DNA of 64,000 bases, from the NCBI GenBank assembly GCA_916613615.1, contig OU744735.1:51290082-51354081 (forward strand). The letters are read 5' to 3'. Both the position numbers and the translations under genes were made by a program. Numbering within the stretch: position 1 is the stretch's first letter; the number at the start of each line of letters is the position of its first letter. The notes beneath the pieces were generated by a model. The model was not told the origin of the DNA. It made no database searches and worked only from the letters and a program-made list of their open reading frames with translations. Below are positions 63,290 through 64,000 of the stretch, one piece after another. The stretch comes from Steromphala cineraria. Taxonomy: Eukaryota > Mollusca > Gastropoda > Trochida > Trochidae.

Positions 63290-63322
63290 GTTACAGTAAG
63301 AATCTGAAAGTAAGTTACTCAC

Positions 63323-63440
63323 CCGAAAGATATTAGTTTCAGCCACTCTTGTCCAAGCTTATCTACTTCAGACGCTCAGTCGATTATCAGCCTGTCTAAA
63401 GATTAACTCAAACAAGTTTAACTCAACTCGATTTTCGCAG
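63323..63440 (-). other. Probable 5' non-coding exon of the tnp2-like gene (5' end not determined)
   Basis: On the minus strand ATATCTTTCGG is followed by the strong donor GTGAGTAAC at 63322. In the phase that would join exon 1 only 12 codons are open before an in-frame TAA (63359-63361), with no ATG. It would therefore be 5' UTR and the start codon would lie in exon 1. The upstream boundary is a guess, as no transcription start can be read from sequence. It could also be unrelated to this gene. Confidence 0.35.
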
Positions 63441-64000
63441 GAAGTAGCTCGTTTGCTAGAACTCTGTGTCAGCGCATGAGCGTTACGAATGGTCCCAGGT
63501 AATGAATGGAGCCTGCTTTTATGCAATCGAAAATATTCGGGCGTTTCCGTTTTTTTCCGATTACTGCCGAAGAAAACGACTCGCTGAGGCTTTAGATCTC
63601 GATAAATTCAAGGATTTTTATGACAGATGTGATGTAATTCCTTGATCAATCTGTAATACGACTTGGTTGGCAATGTTGTCAAAAAAGAACATTTTAACTT
63701 AATATAGATTAGGAATATGTAAAATGCAATTTGTATGGCAGCGTTTGTGAATGTTGATATATCAACGAATATGAATCTATGTTAGTTAATTAAATTTCCT
63801 GAGTGAAGCATGTACATTTCGATGTCAGTTTCTTTTAACATGACAAATGCGATTATTTTTGTTATTTTTCAAAGTGAAGGAGTGAATTTTGCGTGTTTGA
63901 TATTAATTTTCTCACTAGTATTTCTGGATTGATAGCAAGTAGAATTTAAATTGAATCGGAACGCATAGTTTGGGAATTTAACAAGAAACTAGACACTCTA
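63441..64000. other. Right flank, possible promoter region, no gene seen
   Basis: The first ~150 bp has several CpGs (GCGCATGAGCGTTACG, TTCGGGCGTTTCCG, GAAAACGACTCGC) against an AT-rich background, which would suit a promoter upstream of the exon at 63323. The rest is AT-rich with no ORF, RNA gene or repeat that I can support. Confidence 0.25.

Larger units (their letters stand above)
61283..63322 (-). other. Probable 5' intron of the tnp2-like gene (2.04 kb) holding a motif cluster and a foldback element
   Basis: If the exon ending at 63323 belongs to this gene, this interval is an intron from GTGAGT to TTTGCAG. It contains repeated GTTACCTAT/ATAGGTAAC-type motifs between 61890 and 63160 and the foldback element at 63172-63289. 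Near 62040-62110 are GGCCGCCATTAT (YY1-like) and GATTGGCC (CCAAT-like) in a locally CpG-bearing stretch that could instead be promoter sequence. ORFs of 64-101 codons here (for example 62584-62889 on the plus strand) have no recognisable domain. Confidence 0.4.

Overview
The window is eukaryotic nuclear DNA, AT-rich, with spliced coding sequence and dense non-coding repeats. The dispersed repeats carry runs of GGAC-type units and end in hairpins of the form TATACCCC...GGGGTATAATT. That style is familiar from bivalve mollusc genomes, so a bivalve or other lophotrochozoan is my best guess. This is an inference from repeat style and cannot be proved from the window.

Positions 1-48440 are one uninterrupted satellite array of a ~177-bp monomer, about 270 copies. 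Two monomer classes are visible. Type A (1 to ~32925) carries GAGCTC and CGTGGGAAC. Type B (~32930-48440) carries GAGCCC and CGTAGGGA. The array is built from nested higher-order repeats: a 6-mer unit of 1063 bp twice, a ~29-mer unit of 5.12 kb twice, 14/16-mer units of 2.48/2.83 kb three times, a ~5.3-5.5 kb block twice, and 15/17-mer units near the end. Two ~2.2-kb blocks (34447-36640 and 39909-42092) lie in reverse orientation as part of the duplicated 5.3-kb block. ORFs inside the array are by-products of the satellite; 177 bp is exactly 59 codons, so a repetitive antisense frame stays open in type B.

Positions 48441-51419 hold the array edge, a GC-rich 87-bp minisatellite, a foldback MITE-like element with 7-bp flanking direct repeats, and degenerate tandem and dispersed repeats. 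No gene is supported there.

Positions 51420-63400 hold one spliced minus-strand gene. Four coding exons (61192-61282, 60462-60523, 56618-57825, 51420-52746) join in frame across three GT-AG introns with matching phases. They encode about 883 aa (895 if exon 1 is coding throughout) of a tnp2-type (Transposase_21, CACTA/EnSpm-related) transposase-like protein. A probable 5' non-coding exon ends at 63323. The introns contain other mobile-element debris, including a ~960-bp element with a ~177-bp internal tandem repeat and a near-perfect 118-bp foldback with 6-bp flanking direct repeats. No CACTA-type terminal inverted repeats were found around the gene, so whether it is a mobile copy or a host-retained gene is open.
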